Of a stretch of 64,000 bases of DNA, positions 15,711 to 24,485 are shown piece by piece. Numbering within the stretch: position 1 is the stretch's first letter; the number at the start of each line of letters is the position of its first letter. The notes beneath the pieces are model-generated. The model made no database searches. It was not told the DNA's origin and saw nothing but the letters and a program-made list of their open reading frames with translations. The position numbers and the translations under genes are program-made. The stretch is from DATLED01 sp035525495 (GTDB taxonomy: Bacteria > Actinomycetota > Acidimicrobiia > Acidimicrobiales > CADCTF01): positions 1 through 64,000 of the forward strand of contig DATLED010000095.1 in assembly GCA_035525495.1 (NCBI GenBank), given 5' to 3'.

Positions 15711-16697
15711 AGCGGAGGAGGCGGGTGATGGTCGCCCCCGGGCGCTCCCGCATCGAACGGGGCGTGACGGTGTCGAGCTGCCAACCGGCGGCGCGGATGG
15801 CCGACTCGCGCTCGTTGTCCTCGTCCTGGATGAGGTAGTCGCCGTGGGCGGAGAGGCCCTTCATCTCGATGACCTTGCCGCGACCCGGCCAGGTGAAGTC
15901 GGGGACGAGCTTCTCGATGCCGCCCCGCACCGGGATCGCGTGTTGCAGCTCCGGGCGCTCGATGCCGGCGGCGTTGAGGGCGGCGAGGAAGTCGTGGAGG
16001 AAGTCGGCCTCGGCCTCGCTTCCCGGGCCACGACGCGTGCCGTCATAGAGCTCCGCGACCTCGCGTAGCCGGCACACGCCCCGCACGCCGCGGCCGCCGT
16101 GCACCTCGAGGTGGAGGAGCACCTTGCGAGGCGTCGTCTTTTCATCCGCCACGCCGTCGTCAGCAGCCGATGGACCGATCGCGTGGACACCCGCGCCGCA
16201 ACCTGCAACAGCGCCTCCTCGAGGCACACGACGCGGATGCCGGCGATGACCGCCGTCGGCACGGTTCGGCGGGTGCGGTGCACCGTGATGCCTCTGGCCA
16301 CGAGCTCGGTCCCGTGGGCGACCTCGACGTGGACCGAGCCCGGCGAGTAGTTGGGCAGGCCCCATATGGCGACGGCCGAGAAGCTGTGTGCGGCGGCGGT
16401 GTCGCCGCCGGCCAGCACGCCGGCGAGGAGCCGCTCCTCCCAAGAGAGCTCGCCGGCGCCGACCAGGTACACCTCGTCGTGGACGCGCTGGAGCGTGCCC
16501 CGATCGCAGCGTCCTTCGATCTGTCGGTTGGTCGCTCCCTCCTCGACGAGCTCGGCATGGGTCAGAAGGCGGCGGCCGCGACGCGTAACCGCTGCGAGGA
16601 TGCGCCGGTCGAGCCGGACCTCACCATCCACCTCCGCACCCTCGCATCCGGGTGCGACACGTTCTGCGCTTCCCCCGTTCTGGGTGGGCTCGTCCAC
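15676..16697 (-). pseudogene. AbiEi-N/DUF559-type protein, frameshifted
   Basis: The N-terminal part in one frame reads LDRRILAAVTRRGRRLLTHA and continues to VCLEEALLQVAARVSTRSVH, typical of proteins with an AbiEi-like winged helix. Near 16128-16145 the coherent sequence switches frame and continues PRKVLLHLEVHGGRG to a C-terminal DUF559/Vsr-like nuclease region (VPDFTWPGRGKVIEMKG, then DNERESAIRAAGW). One indel explains it, either a real inactivating mutation or an assembly error. A plausible start is GTG 16631; the frame extends to 16697 inside a palindrome. Family A palindromes bracket the gene on both sides. Function is unknown; some relatives are nuclease-like. Confidence 0.7.
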
Positions 16698-16728
16698 CCA
16701 TGAGGTCGTTCAGCCCGCCCAGAACGGG
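16674..16728. repeat. Dispersed intergenic palindrome, family A
   Basis: CCCGTTCTGGGTGGGCT and its near-complement AGCCCGCCCAGAACGGG form the outer arms. It lies between the starts of two divergent genes, so it cannot be a simple transcription terminator here. Confidence 0.8.
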
Positions 16729-16779
16729 AGGGGGACGGGAGGGGGCAAACGTGTCTCACCTCATCGGTACGTTCGCCTG

Positions 16780-17898
16780 GTGCGAGTGACCACGATCGAA
16801 GAAGCGATGCAGGGGATGTCGGCGATCCTGAGCGGCGGCGACGAGCACCTCGATCACCTCCGAGCGCTCGAGGGCGCAGACCGCTCGGTCGTGATCGATG
16901 CAGGGGCGAGGTTGCTCGCCGCCGAGGCCGCCGAAACGCTCGATACCAAGGGCTGGCCCGCGGCCGACGTGGTGGCGGCGTTCTCGAAGCAGGGCTTCTC
17001 CGCCTCGTCACGGGCGACGCTCGAGGCGGTGCTGGCGAGATCAGACGAGGTCTCGAGGCGACTGCATTCGGGCTGGCACCACCGGTTCGAGCTCATCTTC
17101 GACCTCGTGCGGATGCTGGGCTTCCTGCGGCGCCTGCCGAACCTCCCCCCGACACACCCGCCGACGGACGTCGTCGACGATGTGGAGACGCGCGTCGGCG
17201 GCAAGGTGCGGGCGCTCCTCGCCAAAGCCGAGTCGACACCGTTCGAGGCCGAGGCGGAGGCCTGCACGGCGAAGGCGCAGGAGCTCATGGAGAGGTATGC
17301 CATCGACGACGCCACCATCGGGGCTGGTGGTGCGAAGCAGGCGACGCCGACCTCGATGCGCACGATCGTCGAGGCGCCCCATGTCCGCCCGAAGGTGATC
17401 CTGTTGTCGGCCGTCGCCCGGAACAACCGATGTCGATCGGTCTGGCTCGACGAGTTCGGCTTCGCCACGGTGTTCGGCACGGCGAGCGATCTCTGGGCCG
17501 TGGATCTGCTGTACACGTCGCTGCTCGTGCAGGCGGCCGTCGCCGTGCAGCGGGAGCAGGAGCGTTCCCGCTCGTTCCGTCACGCCTTCCTGCTCTCCTT
17601 CGCCCATAGGATCGGCCAGCGCCTGCGCGAGGCGACGGCGTCCGCGATGGCCGCGGCGCCGCAGGCCTCGGCGAGCACGTTCCTGCCCGTCCTCGCGGCT
17701 CGGGAGGACGCCGTCGAAGCGGCGCGGAACGCCGCCTTCCCCCACCGGTCACCACTGCGGGTCGCGATGTCGAACGCCGCCGGTGCCCACGCCGGCCGTG
17801 CTGCCGCCAACAAGGCATCGATCGCCCACGACGGCGCGCTCACACGCCGCGATCGCCGCGTTGAAGCTCCGCGTGCGGTCGGTCCGACGACGTCCTGA
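16780..17898 (+). CDS. DUF2786 domain protein
   Basis: A 372-residue soluble protein of unknown function. The DUF2786 signature is KVRALLAKAESTPFEAEAEA followed by CTAKAQELMERYAID. The N-terminal ~100 residues are mostly helical and lack a known motif; the C-terminus is alanine- and arginine-rich. GTG 16780 follows TACGTT (16768-16773) by 6 nt, pointing to a leaderless mRNA; GTG 16786 is an in-frame alternative. The frame is open further upstream, but that stretch runs through the preceding palindrome and the divergent gene. Palindromes flank it on both sides. Confidence 0.75.
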   Translation: MRVTTIEEAMQGMSAILSGGDEHLDHLRALEGADRSVVIDAGARLLAAEAAETLDTKGWPAADVVAAFSKQGFSASSRATLEAVLARSDEVSRRLHSGWHHRFELIFDLVRMLGFLRRLPNLPPTHPPTDVVDDVETRVGGKVRALLAKAESTPFEAEAEACTAKAQELMERYAIDDATIGAGGAKQATPTSMRTIVEAPHVRPKVILLSAVARNNRCRSVWLDEFGFATVFGTASDLWAVDLLYTSLLVQAAVAVQREQERSRSFRHAFLLSFAHRIGQRLREATASAMAAAPQASASTFLPVLAAREDAVEAARNAAFPHRSPLRVAMSNAAGAHAGRAAANKASIAHDGALTRRDRRVEAPRAVGPTTS

Positions 17899-17905
17899 GC
17901 GACCG

Positions 17906-17954
17906 GTTCTGGGTGGGCCGAACGACCTCTGCGGGCGTTGAGCCCGCCCAGAAC
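17906..17954. repeat. Dispersed intergenic palindrome, family A
   Basis: Outer arms GTTCTGGGTGGGC and GCCCGCCCAGAAC with inner AACGACC and GGGCGTT. It lies between the DUF2786 gene and the molybdenum hydroxylase operon, both on the plus strand, and may terminate the former. Confidence 0.8.
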
Positions 17955-17991
17955 GCAGAGGAGGGTTGGGGGTCGTTAGTGTGCGCCGTCA

Positions 17992-18831
17992 GTGAAGCCG
18001 CCCCCGTTTGACTACATCGCTGCCACGTCGCTCGAAGAGGCGCTGACCGCGCTGGCCGAGGGGGGTGACGAGGCCAAGGTGCTCGCCGGTGGGCAGAGCC
18101 TGATCCCGCTGATGTCGATGCGATTGGCGCATCCGGCGCTGCTGATCGACCTCAACCACGTGGACGAGCTGGCCACCATGGAGCGGGTCAACGGGTCGTT
18201 CCGCATCGGGGCACTGGTGCGGCACCGGACCGCCGAGCGGTCGGCGGAGGTCGAGGCGAACGTGCCGCTCATCAGCCTCGTGATGCCCTACATCGGGCAT
18301 GCCGCCATCCGGTCACGGGGCACGCTCGGCGGGTCCCTCGCCCACGCCGATCCCGCGGCGGAGCTGCCGGCGGTGGCGCTGGCGCTCGGCGCCACGTTCA
18401 CGGCGGCGTCGAAGGCCCGGGGCCAGCGGCAGATCGCCGCCGAGGACTTCTTCGGCGGGTACTTCACCACGGCGCTCGAGCCCGACGAGATCCTCACGTC
18501 GATCGACTTCCCCGTCCTCGACGGCGCCTCCTTCGCCGTCGAGGAGGTGGCGCGACGGCATGGCGACTTCGCCATGGTCGGCGCGGTCGCAGCCGTCGCC
18601 GAGGGCGACGCCCGCATCGCCCTCATCAACGTCGCCGAGGTGCCAGTCCGGGCGACCGCCGCCGAACAAGCGCTCAACCAGGGCGCGTCCATCGACGAGG
18701 TGGCGGCGCTGGCCAGCAACGATCTCGAACCCTCCGGCGACCTGCATGCGTCGACGACCTATCGGAAGAAGGTGGCGGGCGTGTGCGTCAAGCGAGCACT
18801 CACCCGCGCCATGGAAGGACGAAGCAAGTGA
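17992..18831 (+). CDS. Molybdenum hydroxylase FAD-binding (medium) subunit
   Basis: A 279-residue homologue of CoxM/XdhB-type flavoprotein subunits, which pass electrons from the 2Fe-2S subunit to the final acceptor. FAD-binding motifs AGGQSLIPLM and RSRGTLGGSLAHADPAAE are intact. It starts at GTG 17992 and is the first gene of a three-gene operon in the order medium-small-large. Its stop overlaps the next start by 4 nt (GTGA). The substrate cannot be inferred from this subunit. Confidence 0.92.
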   Translation: MKPPPFDYIAATSLEEALTALAEGGDEAKVLAGGQSLIPLMSMRLAHPALLIDLNHVDELATMERVNGSFRIGALVRHRTAERSAEVEANVPLISLVMPYIGHAAIRSRGTLGGSLAHADPAAELPAVALALGATFTAASKARGQRQIAAEDFFGGYFTTALEPDEILTSIDFPVLDGASFAVEEVARRHGDFAMVGAVAAVAEGDARIALINVAEVPVRATAAEQALNQGASIDEVAALASNDLEPSGDLHASTTYRKKVAGVCVKRALTRAMEGRSK

Positions 18832-19295
18832 ACGTCGAGCTCACCGTCAACGGCACGGCACGCCAGGCCGAGACCGAACCCCGCAAGACGCTGGCCGACT
18901 TCCTCCGAGAGGACCTCGGTCTGACAGGGACGCACCTCGGGTGCGAGCACGGGGTGTGCGGCGCCTGCACCGTGATCGTCGACGGCGATCCCGTGCGAGC
19001 GTGCCTCATGCTCGCCGTCCAGGCACAGGGCACGACGATCCGCACGATCGAGGGGCTCAACGGCGGCAACGCCGGAACCATGAATCCGCTGCAGGAAGCG
19101 ATGGAGGCCTCGCACGGCTTCCAGTGCGGCTTCTGCACCCCGGGCTTCATGATGCAGATCACGGCGCTGCTCGAGAACAACCCGAACCCCGACGAGCAGG
19201 AGATCCGGGAGACCCTCGGCGGCAACATCTGTCGCTGCACCGGCTACGAGTCGATCCTCAACGGCGTGCGCAAGGCGATGGAGGCCACCCGATGA
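18828..19295 (+). CDS. Molybdenum hydroxylase 2Fe-2S (small) subunit
   Basis: A 155-residue iron-sulfur subunit. The plant-ferredoxin-type cluster is held by Cys39, Cys44, Cys47 and Cys59 (GCEHGVCGACTV, then RAC). The second cluster is in the C-terminal helical domain (QCGFCTPGF and NICRCTGYE). GTG 18828 was chosen because it overlaps the preceding stop and is preceded by GGAAGGA; the frame is open further upstream. Its stop overlaps the next start as ATGA. Confidence 0.93.
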   Translation: MNVELTVNGTARQAETEPRKTLADFLREDLGLTGTHLGCEHGVCGACTVIVDGDPVRACLMLAVQAQGTTIRTIEGLNGGNAGTMNPLQEAMEASHGFQCGFCTPGFMMQITALLENNPNPDEQEIRETLGGNICRCTGYESILNGVRKAMEATR

Positions 19296-21631
19296 CCGAC
19301 GTCGTCAACCAACCGCTCGCCCAGCGCTTCGTCGGCGAGAGCGTCAAGCGCTCCGAGGACAAGCGCATCCTCACCGGCACCGGCAACTACGTCGACGACG
19401 TCCAGTTGCCCGGCATGCTCCACGCGGCGTTCCTGCGCAGTCCCCTCGCCCACGGCACGATCACGTCGATCGACATCCGCGAGGCCGAGCAACTGCCCGG
19501 CGTCGTCGCCGTCTACGACGGAGCCGGCATGCAGACGCTGCTGAGCGAGAACGCCAAGGCGCCCGGACTGTTCGGGCCGGCGCCCGTGAACTTCACCTTG
19601 CTGGCGACGGACAAGGTCCGCCTTGTCGGCGACCCCGTCGCCGTCGTCGTGGCCGAGAGCCGCTACGTCGCCGAGGACGCGCTCGAGCTCATCCAGGTCG
19701 ACTACGACGACCTGCCGCCGGTCGCCACCGCCGCACAGGCGCTCGACCCCACGAGCACGCCGATCTTCGCCGACCTCGGATCGAACGTCATCACCGGCCC
19801 GAACACCAACACCCACGGCGACGTCGAGGCGGCGTTCGCCAAGGCCGACCGCGTGGTCAGCGCCAAGCTCAAGGTCCACCGCCACCAGAACGTCCCCATG
19901 GAGTGCCGCGGCTGCGTCGCCGACTACGACGCGGACGCGGGCACGCTCGTCCTCCACGGATCCAACCAGGGCGTCGGCATCGCCAAGATGGTCCTGTCCG
20001 GGCAGCTGGGCATGGAGGCGAGCAGCATCCGCGTGCTGTGCGGCGACATCGGCGGTTCGTTCGGCCTGAAGATCGGGACCGGCCGCGAGGAGATCGCCAC
20101 GGCCGCGCTGTCGAAGACGCTCGGTCGTCCCGTGAAGTGGATCGAGGACCGCAACGAGCACCTCGCCTTCTCCGGACACGCCCGCGAGGAGACCCTCGAT
20201 GCCGAGTGCGCCGTCACCGACGAGGGCGACATCCTCGGGCTGAAGGTCAGCATGGTCGTCGACACCGGCGCCTACCCCGGAATGGGGGCGATGCTCGGTG
20301 GGATGGTCGAGGGGATGATGCCCGGGCCGTACTCGCTCGGCGCCCTCGAGTTCACGTTCCAGGCCGTCGCCACCAACAAGGCGCAGTATGTCGCCTACCG
20401 AGGACCGTGGGCATCGGAGACGTTTTGCCGCGAACGGATCGTCGACCTCGTCGCCAAGGAGCTGGGCATGGAGCCGCTCGAGGTGCGGCGCCGCAACATC
20501 GCCTTCCAGGGGGACGAGCCAGGGACGATGATCACCGGCCGTTCGCTGAAGAGCGCGACGGCGCGTGAGTCGCTCGAGGCGGTCGCCGAGCACGTCGACA
20601 TCGCAGAGTTCCGCAAGCGCCAGGAGGCGGCCCGAGCCGAAGGCCGCTACCTCGGGCTCGGCATGGCCACCTACATCGAGGCGGCGCCCGGGCCCCGGGG
20701 TCCGTCGGGCGGCCTCGGCAACGAGCAGATGCGCATGCGGCTCGACGACGACGGGATCGTCAAGGTGTTCACCGCGCAGATGCCGCACGGCCAGGGGCAC
20801 GAGACGACGCTGGCGCAGATCGCGGCCGACGAGTTCGGCGTCGGGATGGACCAGGTGAAGATCGTCGTGGGCGACAGCGACCAGGTGCCGTTCGGGTTCA
20901 CCGGCGGCTCCCGCTCGGCGACGATGGCCGGCGGCGCGGCGCTGCACACGGCGCGGGCACTGCGGGAGAAGGTCCTCGAGGTGGCGTCGCACCTGATGGA
21001 GGCGAACGTCGACGACCTCGAGATCGTCGAAGGCGCCGTCGGCGTGCGGGGCGTGCCCGTGTCGGCCCGTCCGTTGGCGCAGATCGCCGCAGACGCCGCC
21101 GCGCCGGGCGCGTTGCCCGAGGGCGTCGACGCCACGCTCGAAGTGACGAAGAACTACGACGGCGGCCAGGGCGGCTGGTCGGGGGGCACGCACTGCGCCA
21201 TCGTCGAGGTCGACGTCGAGACGGGGCTCGTCGAGATCGAGCGCTACGTCGTCGTCGAGGACTGCGGCAAGCTCATCAACCCGGCGATCGTCGACGGCCA
21301 GGTGCGGGGCGGCGTGGCCCAGGGCATCGGCGCCGTGCTGTTGGAGCGGTCGGCTTACGACCCGGACAGCGGGCAGTTCCTCGCCGGCACGTTCATGGAC
21401 TACCTGCTGCCCACGACCACCGAGGTGCCCCACATCGAGGTGCACCACCTCGAGACGGTGCCGCTCGATCCCGACGTGAACTTCCGCGGCGTCGGCGAGG
21501 GCGGGATGGTGGTGTCGCCGGCGACGCTCTGCAACGCCATCGAGGACGCGCTCACCCCGTTCGGCGTCAAGGTCGAGGAGCAGCACCTGCCGCCGCTGCG
21601 GATCCTCGAGCTCATCGGCGCCCTCGACTGA
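19292..21631 (+). CDS. Xanthine dehydrogenase-family molybdopterin-binding (large) subunit
   Basis: A 779-residue catalytic subunit with molybdopterin-cytosine-dinucleotide segments (GGSFGLKIG, MPHGQGHETTLAQIAADEFG, FTGGSRSATMAGGA) and the invariant active-site glutamate Glu736 in GVGEGGM. The active-site loop is VAYRGPWASE (near residues 367-376). It lacks the AYRCSFR loop of true aerobic CO dehydrogenase, so this is not form I CoxL. An N-heteroaromatic or aldehyde substrate is more likely, but this is an inference. No maturation genes lie nearby. Confidence 0.9.
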   Translation: MTDVVNQPLAQRFVGESVKRSEDKRILTGTGNYVDDVQLPGMLHAAFLRSPLAHGTITSIDIREAEQLPGVVAVYDGAGMQTLLSENAKAPGLFGPAPVNFTLLATDKVRLVGDPVAVVVAESRYVAEDALELIQVDYDDLPPVATAAQALDPTSTPIFADLGSNVITGPNTNTHGDVEAAFAKADRVVSAKLKVHRHQNVPMECRGCVADYDADAGTLVLHGSNQGVGIAKMVLSGQLGMEASSIRVLCGDIGGSFGLKIGTGREEIATAALSKTLGRPVKWIEDRNEHLAFSGHAREETLDAECAVTDEGDILGLKVSMVVDTGAYPGMGAMLGGMVEGMMPGPYSLGALEFTFQAVATNKAQYVAYRGPWASETFCRERIVDLVAKELGMEPLEVRRRNIAFQGDEPGTMITGRSLKSATARESLEAVAEHVDIAEFRKRQEAARAEGRYLGLGMATYIEAAPGPRGPSGGLGNEQMRMRLDDDGIVKVFTAQMPHGQGHETTLAQIAADEFGVGMDQVKIVVGDSDQVPFGFTGGSRSATMAGGAALHTARALREKVLEVASHLMEANVDDLEIVEGAVGVRGVPVSARPLAQIAADAAAPGALPEGVDATLEVTKNYDGGQGGWSGGTHCAIVEVDVETGLVEIERYVVVEDCGKLINPAIVDGQVRGGVAQGIGAVLLERSAYDPDSGQFLAGTFMDYLLPTTTEVPHIEVHHLETVPLDPDVNFRGVGEGGMVVSPATLCNAIEDALTPFGVKVEEQHLPPLRILELIGALD

Positions 21632-22471
21632 CTACCGGCGCTTCGCCTTCCTGAGTCCCGGGACGGCCTTGTCGATGCGCTCCTGGGAGCCCTCGACGCC
21701 GATGTTGCCCGACGGGTAGACCCGCTTGAGCTCGAGGCCCTTCGGGATCTTCGTCGCCCGTACCTGCTTCTGGAGCGGTCCGCGAAAGATCATGTTGTGC
21801 CACCCCTTGGTGTCGCGCTCGTTGCTCAGGGCGTGGAGGGTGTCGACGACCTTGTTGGCCTGCCCGCCGCGCAGCTCGGTCGGGAGCTCGGCGTCGAGCC
21901 TGGCCCGCCAGCAGGCCCACGCCGCCCGGAGGTCCTTCGTGGTGCGGGGTGGCTGTGCGGCGAGGCGACCGATGGCGGCGCCGACCGCGCCCTGGACCTG
22001 GTGGACGGCGAGGTAGTGGTCGTTCGAGTGCTCCTGCTCTCCGGCCTTGATGTGATCGGCGACGGCAGGCTCGATGAGAAGGAGGAGCTTGTCGAGGGTG
22101 TAGGTGTTCGGCGCGGGATAGATGGCATCGAGGTGGATGTCGACCGGGCCGGCGGGCTTGACCTTCGACGTGTAGGTCCCGTCCTTCCTCGTCTCTCCCA
22201 CGCGTTCGATGGCGAGGCTCGGCACCGTCGACGATGTCACGACCGTCTCACCGAGGGGCTGGGCGCCGCCGTTGGCGTCGGCCTTCGGCAGGTGGTTCAC
22301 CGCGACCGGCGTCGGTCCGATCGTCGGCACGGCGGGTGCCGGCGGCACCACGGTCTCCTCGAGGGCCTTCCGAGGCGGCTTGGCGTCGCGCTGGAGGAGG
22401 ACCTCGGTGACGGCGCGGTTCCCGACGTCGCGCTGGAGCCGCAGGATCGAGTCGGCGACCGGCGAGCCCAT
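21632..22471 (-). CDS. Protein with N-terminal LQRD-GN-AVT signature, possible injection-system cargo
   Basis: A 279-residue protein beginning near SILRLQRDVGNRAVTEVLLQ. This short motif resembles the N-terminal signature of proteins associated with extracellular contractile injection systems (DUF4157-type neighbours and cargo). A proline-rich linker (residues 30-60) leads to a soluble C-terminal domain with IYPAPNTYTLDKLLLL and GEQEHSNDHYLAVHQVQGA. That segment is rich in His and Glu, so a metal site is conceivable. A second protein with the same signature and a different C-terminus lies at 23824-24426 beyond the P450 gene. No injection-system structural genes are in the window; the cargo role is inference. 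Confidence 0.6.
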   Translation of the reverse strand: MGSPVADSILRLQRDVGNRAVTEVLLQRDAKPPRKALEETVVPPAPAVPTIGPTPVAVNHLPKADANGGAQPLGETVVTSSTVPSLAIERVGETRKDGTYTSKVKPAGPVDIHLDAIYPAPNTYTLDKLLLLIEPAVADHIKAGEQEHSNDHYLAVHQVQGAVGAAIGRLAAQPPRTTKDLRAAWACWRARLDAELPTELRGGQANKVVDTLHALSNERDTKGWHNMIFRGPLQKQVRATKIPKGLELKRVYPSGNIGVEGSQERIDKAVPGLRKAKRR

Positions 22472-22524
22472 CCGACGATCCTGCCAGCAAAGGCGGGTTC
22501 GAGGTCGTCGAGGTGGCGGGACGC

Positions 22525-22539
22525 GTTACCGTCGGTAAC
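22525..22539. promoter_or_regulatory. Palindromic operator at the P450 start
   Basis: GTTACC-GTC-GGTAAC is a perfect 6-3-6 inverted repeat that ends exactly at the ATG of the P450 gene (22540) and lies in the 68-bp divergent spacer. Its form suits a TetR- or GntR-family dimer. The regulator is not adjacent. Confidence 0.5.
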
Positions 22540-23796
22540 ATGTTGAGGACCAGGCAGCAGAAGCCGGCGGGTGGCGAGGCGGCGGCCCGCACGGCCTTCG
22601 AGACGAGCGACCCGGGCTTCCGGCGCGACCCGTACCCGCGCTATGCCGAGCTGCGGGACGACGACGAGCTCCACCGCACGCCCGATGGCCTGTGGGTGCT
22701 GACCCGCTACGAGGACGTGCTGGCGGCGGTGCGGGACCCGGCGCTGTCGAGCCATCCCCGGCACTCCCCCACCCGGCGCCGCGAGGCGGCGGGCGAGCCC
22801 ATCCCGCTCATCGGCGACGGGACCATCGAGATCATGCTGCTGGCCGACGCGCCCGACCACACGCGCTTGCGGCGGCTGGCGAACAAGGCGTTCACGCCGC
22901 GGGCCGTGGAGGCGTTGCGGCCACGCATCGTCGAGCTGGTGGACGGGATGCTCGACCAGGCCATCGAGGCGACCGCGGGCGGCGGCACGTGGGACCTGAT
23001 GGAGGGCCTGGCGGCGCCGCTTCCCGTCATGGTGATCTGCGACCTGCTCGGCGTGCCCATCGAGGACCAGGACCAGTTCAAGCCGTGGTCGGAGGCGATC
23101 GCCCGCATGCTCGATCCGGACGTCGACGCGGCGGCGCTCGGGCAGGCGGTGCCGGCGGTGCTCGGGTTCGTCCAGTACTTCTCCACGCTCATCGAGGAGC
23201 GACGGGCGGCACCGCGCGCCGACCTGCTGTCGGCGCTGATCGCGGCCGAGTCCGAGGGCGAGAAGCTCACGCAGCAGGAGCTGTTCGCCATGATCATCCT
23301 GCTGTTCATCGCCGGGCACGAGACGACGACGAACCTCATCGGCAACGGGACGCTGGCGCTGCTCCGGAACCCCGCTGAGCTGGCTCGGTTGCGGGAGGAC
23401 CCGTCGCTGGCGGTCGCGGCCACCGAGGAGCTGCTGCGCTACGACTCGCCCGTCCAGGTGACGGCGCGGACGGCGACCGTCGACCTCTCGCTGAACGGGC
23501 TCGAGCTGGCCAAGGGCGAGAGCGTCATCTGCGGGCTGGCGGCGGCGAACCGGGATCCCGGCTTCGTCGACGAGCCCGAGGTGCTGCGGCTGGAGCGGGG
23601 AACGCCGAACCACGTGTCGTTCAGCAACGGCATGCACTACTGCCTCGGTGCTCCGCTGGCCCGCTTGGAGGGACAGATCGCCTTCTCGGCGATGGCGCAG
23701 CGCTTCCCGACGATGGCGCTGGCCGACGACTCGCCGCCGTACCGCGACCACTTCGTCCTGCGGGGATTGGCAGCGTTGCCGGTGACCGTCGGCTGA
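22540..23796 (+). CDS. Cytochrome P450
   Basis: A 418-residue soluble bacterial P450. The I-helix oxygen-activation motif AGHETTTNLIG, the ExxR motif in EELLRYDSPVQ and the haem loop FSNGMHYCLGAPLARLEG with Cys368 as the iron ligand are all present. It probably hydroxylates a small hydrophobic substrate with electrons from an unlinked ferredoxin; none is adjacent. ATG 22540 directly follows the operator palindrome; the frame is open from 22513, but that would run through the palindrome. Confidence 0.95.
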   Translation: MLRTRQQKPAGGEAAARTAFETSDPGFRRDPYPRYAELRDDDELHRTPDGLWVLTRYEDVLAAVRDPALSSHPRHSPTRRREAAGEPIPLIGDGTIEIMLLADAPDHTRLRRLANKAFTPRAVEALRPRIVELVDGMLDQAIEATAGGGTWDLMEGLAAPLPVMVICDLLGVPIEDQDQFKPWSEAIARMLDPDVDAAALGQAVPAVLGFVQYFSTLIEERRAAPRADLLSALIAAESEGEKLTQQELFAMIILLFIAGHETTTNLIGNGTLALLRNPAELARLREDPSLAVAATEELLRYDSPVQVTARTATVDLSLNGLELAKGESVICGLAAANRDPGFVDEPEVLRLERGTPNHVSFSNGMHYCLGAPLARLEGQIAFSAMAQRFPTMALADDSPPYRDHFVLRGLAALPVTVG

Positions 23797-23823
23797 ACGT
23801 CTCTCCGGTGTACCTTCGGCGTC

Positions 23824-24426
23824 ATGGGACGTCGTCAGGGCCGGGTCCGGGAGCGGGATGAGCAGATCAGCGGCGCCGGCGCAGGCGTCGCCCTCCGTTC
23901 GGGAGCGGCGGGCAGGAACCTGCGGGACCACGTGCTGTCGCTGCAGCGCGACTACGGCAACACCGCGGTGACGGGTGTCGTCGTCCAGCGGGAGCCCAAA
24001 TCCAAGCCGCACCGGACGCTCGGGGCGGCCTCGACGAACATGAAGGACGCCATCAAGATCAAGCCCGCCAAGGGCGGCGGCAAGGGTTCGAAGAAGGGGG
24101 AGAAGGCGCCCGAGTCCTTCTTTCCGACGAAGCCCCACGTCACCTACGGCGAGAAGTACCCGCCGACCGATCCTGACCACCCGAACGAGTACAAGTGGGA
24201 CCTCGCCCAGCTGCGGTCGGAGGGGTCGAAGTGGGCGGCGACCACCGACAGGAACGAAAACTGGATTGCGGTCGGCATGCTGGAAGAGGTGTTCCGCCGC
24301 GCTCCGGCGCTCGAGCTCGGCCTGCCGTTGTCCCGGTGCTATCGCTTCCTGGGCGACAAGACGAGGGCGGCGTTCTGGGTTGCCGTCCAGACCCGGCAGA
24401 TCCCGCTCCCGTCCGCCCAGAAGTAG
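23824..24426 (+). CDS. Second LQRD-GN-AVT signature protein
   Basis: A 200-residue protein with HVLSLQRDYGNTAVTGVVVQ at residues ~39-58, closely matching the signature of the protein at 21632-22471. A basic glycine/lysine-rich linker follows (residues ~77-97, including AKGGGKGSKKGEKAPESFF). The C-terminal domain of ~90 residues (KWDLAQLRSEGSKWAATT, then EEVFRRAPALELGLPLSRC) is unlike that of its partner. Shared leader plus different payload fits a targeted-cargo family. The ATG at 23824 lies 28 nt after the P450 stop, so they may be co-transcribed. Confidence 0.55.
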   Translation: MGRRQGRVRERDEQISGAGAGVALRSGAAGRNLRDHVLSLQRDYGNTAVTGVVVQREPKSKPHRTLGAASTNMKDAIKIKPAKGGGKGSKKGEKAPESFFPTKPHVTYGEKYPPTDPDHPNEYKWDLAQLRSEGSKWAATTDRNENWIAVGMLEEVFRRAPALELGLPLSRCYRFLGDKTRAAFWVAVQTRQIPLPSAQK

Positions 24427-24485
24427 CCCGATTGGTGCGCGTGCATTAACCTCCTCCTCCGAGATCACCACCGAGGGGGAACGGG

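Noticed and set aside
19292..21631. Aerobic CO dehydrogenase (coxL)
   Set aside because: The active-site loop lacks the AYRCSFR motif with its catalytic cysteine.
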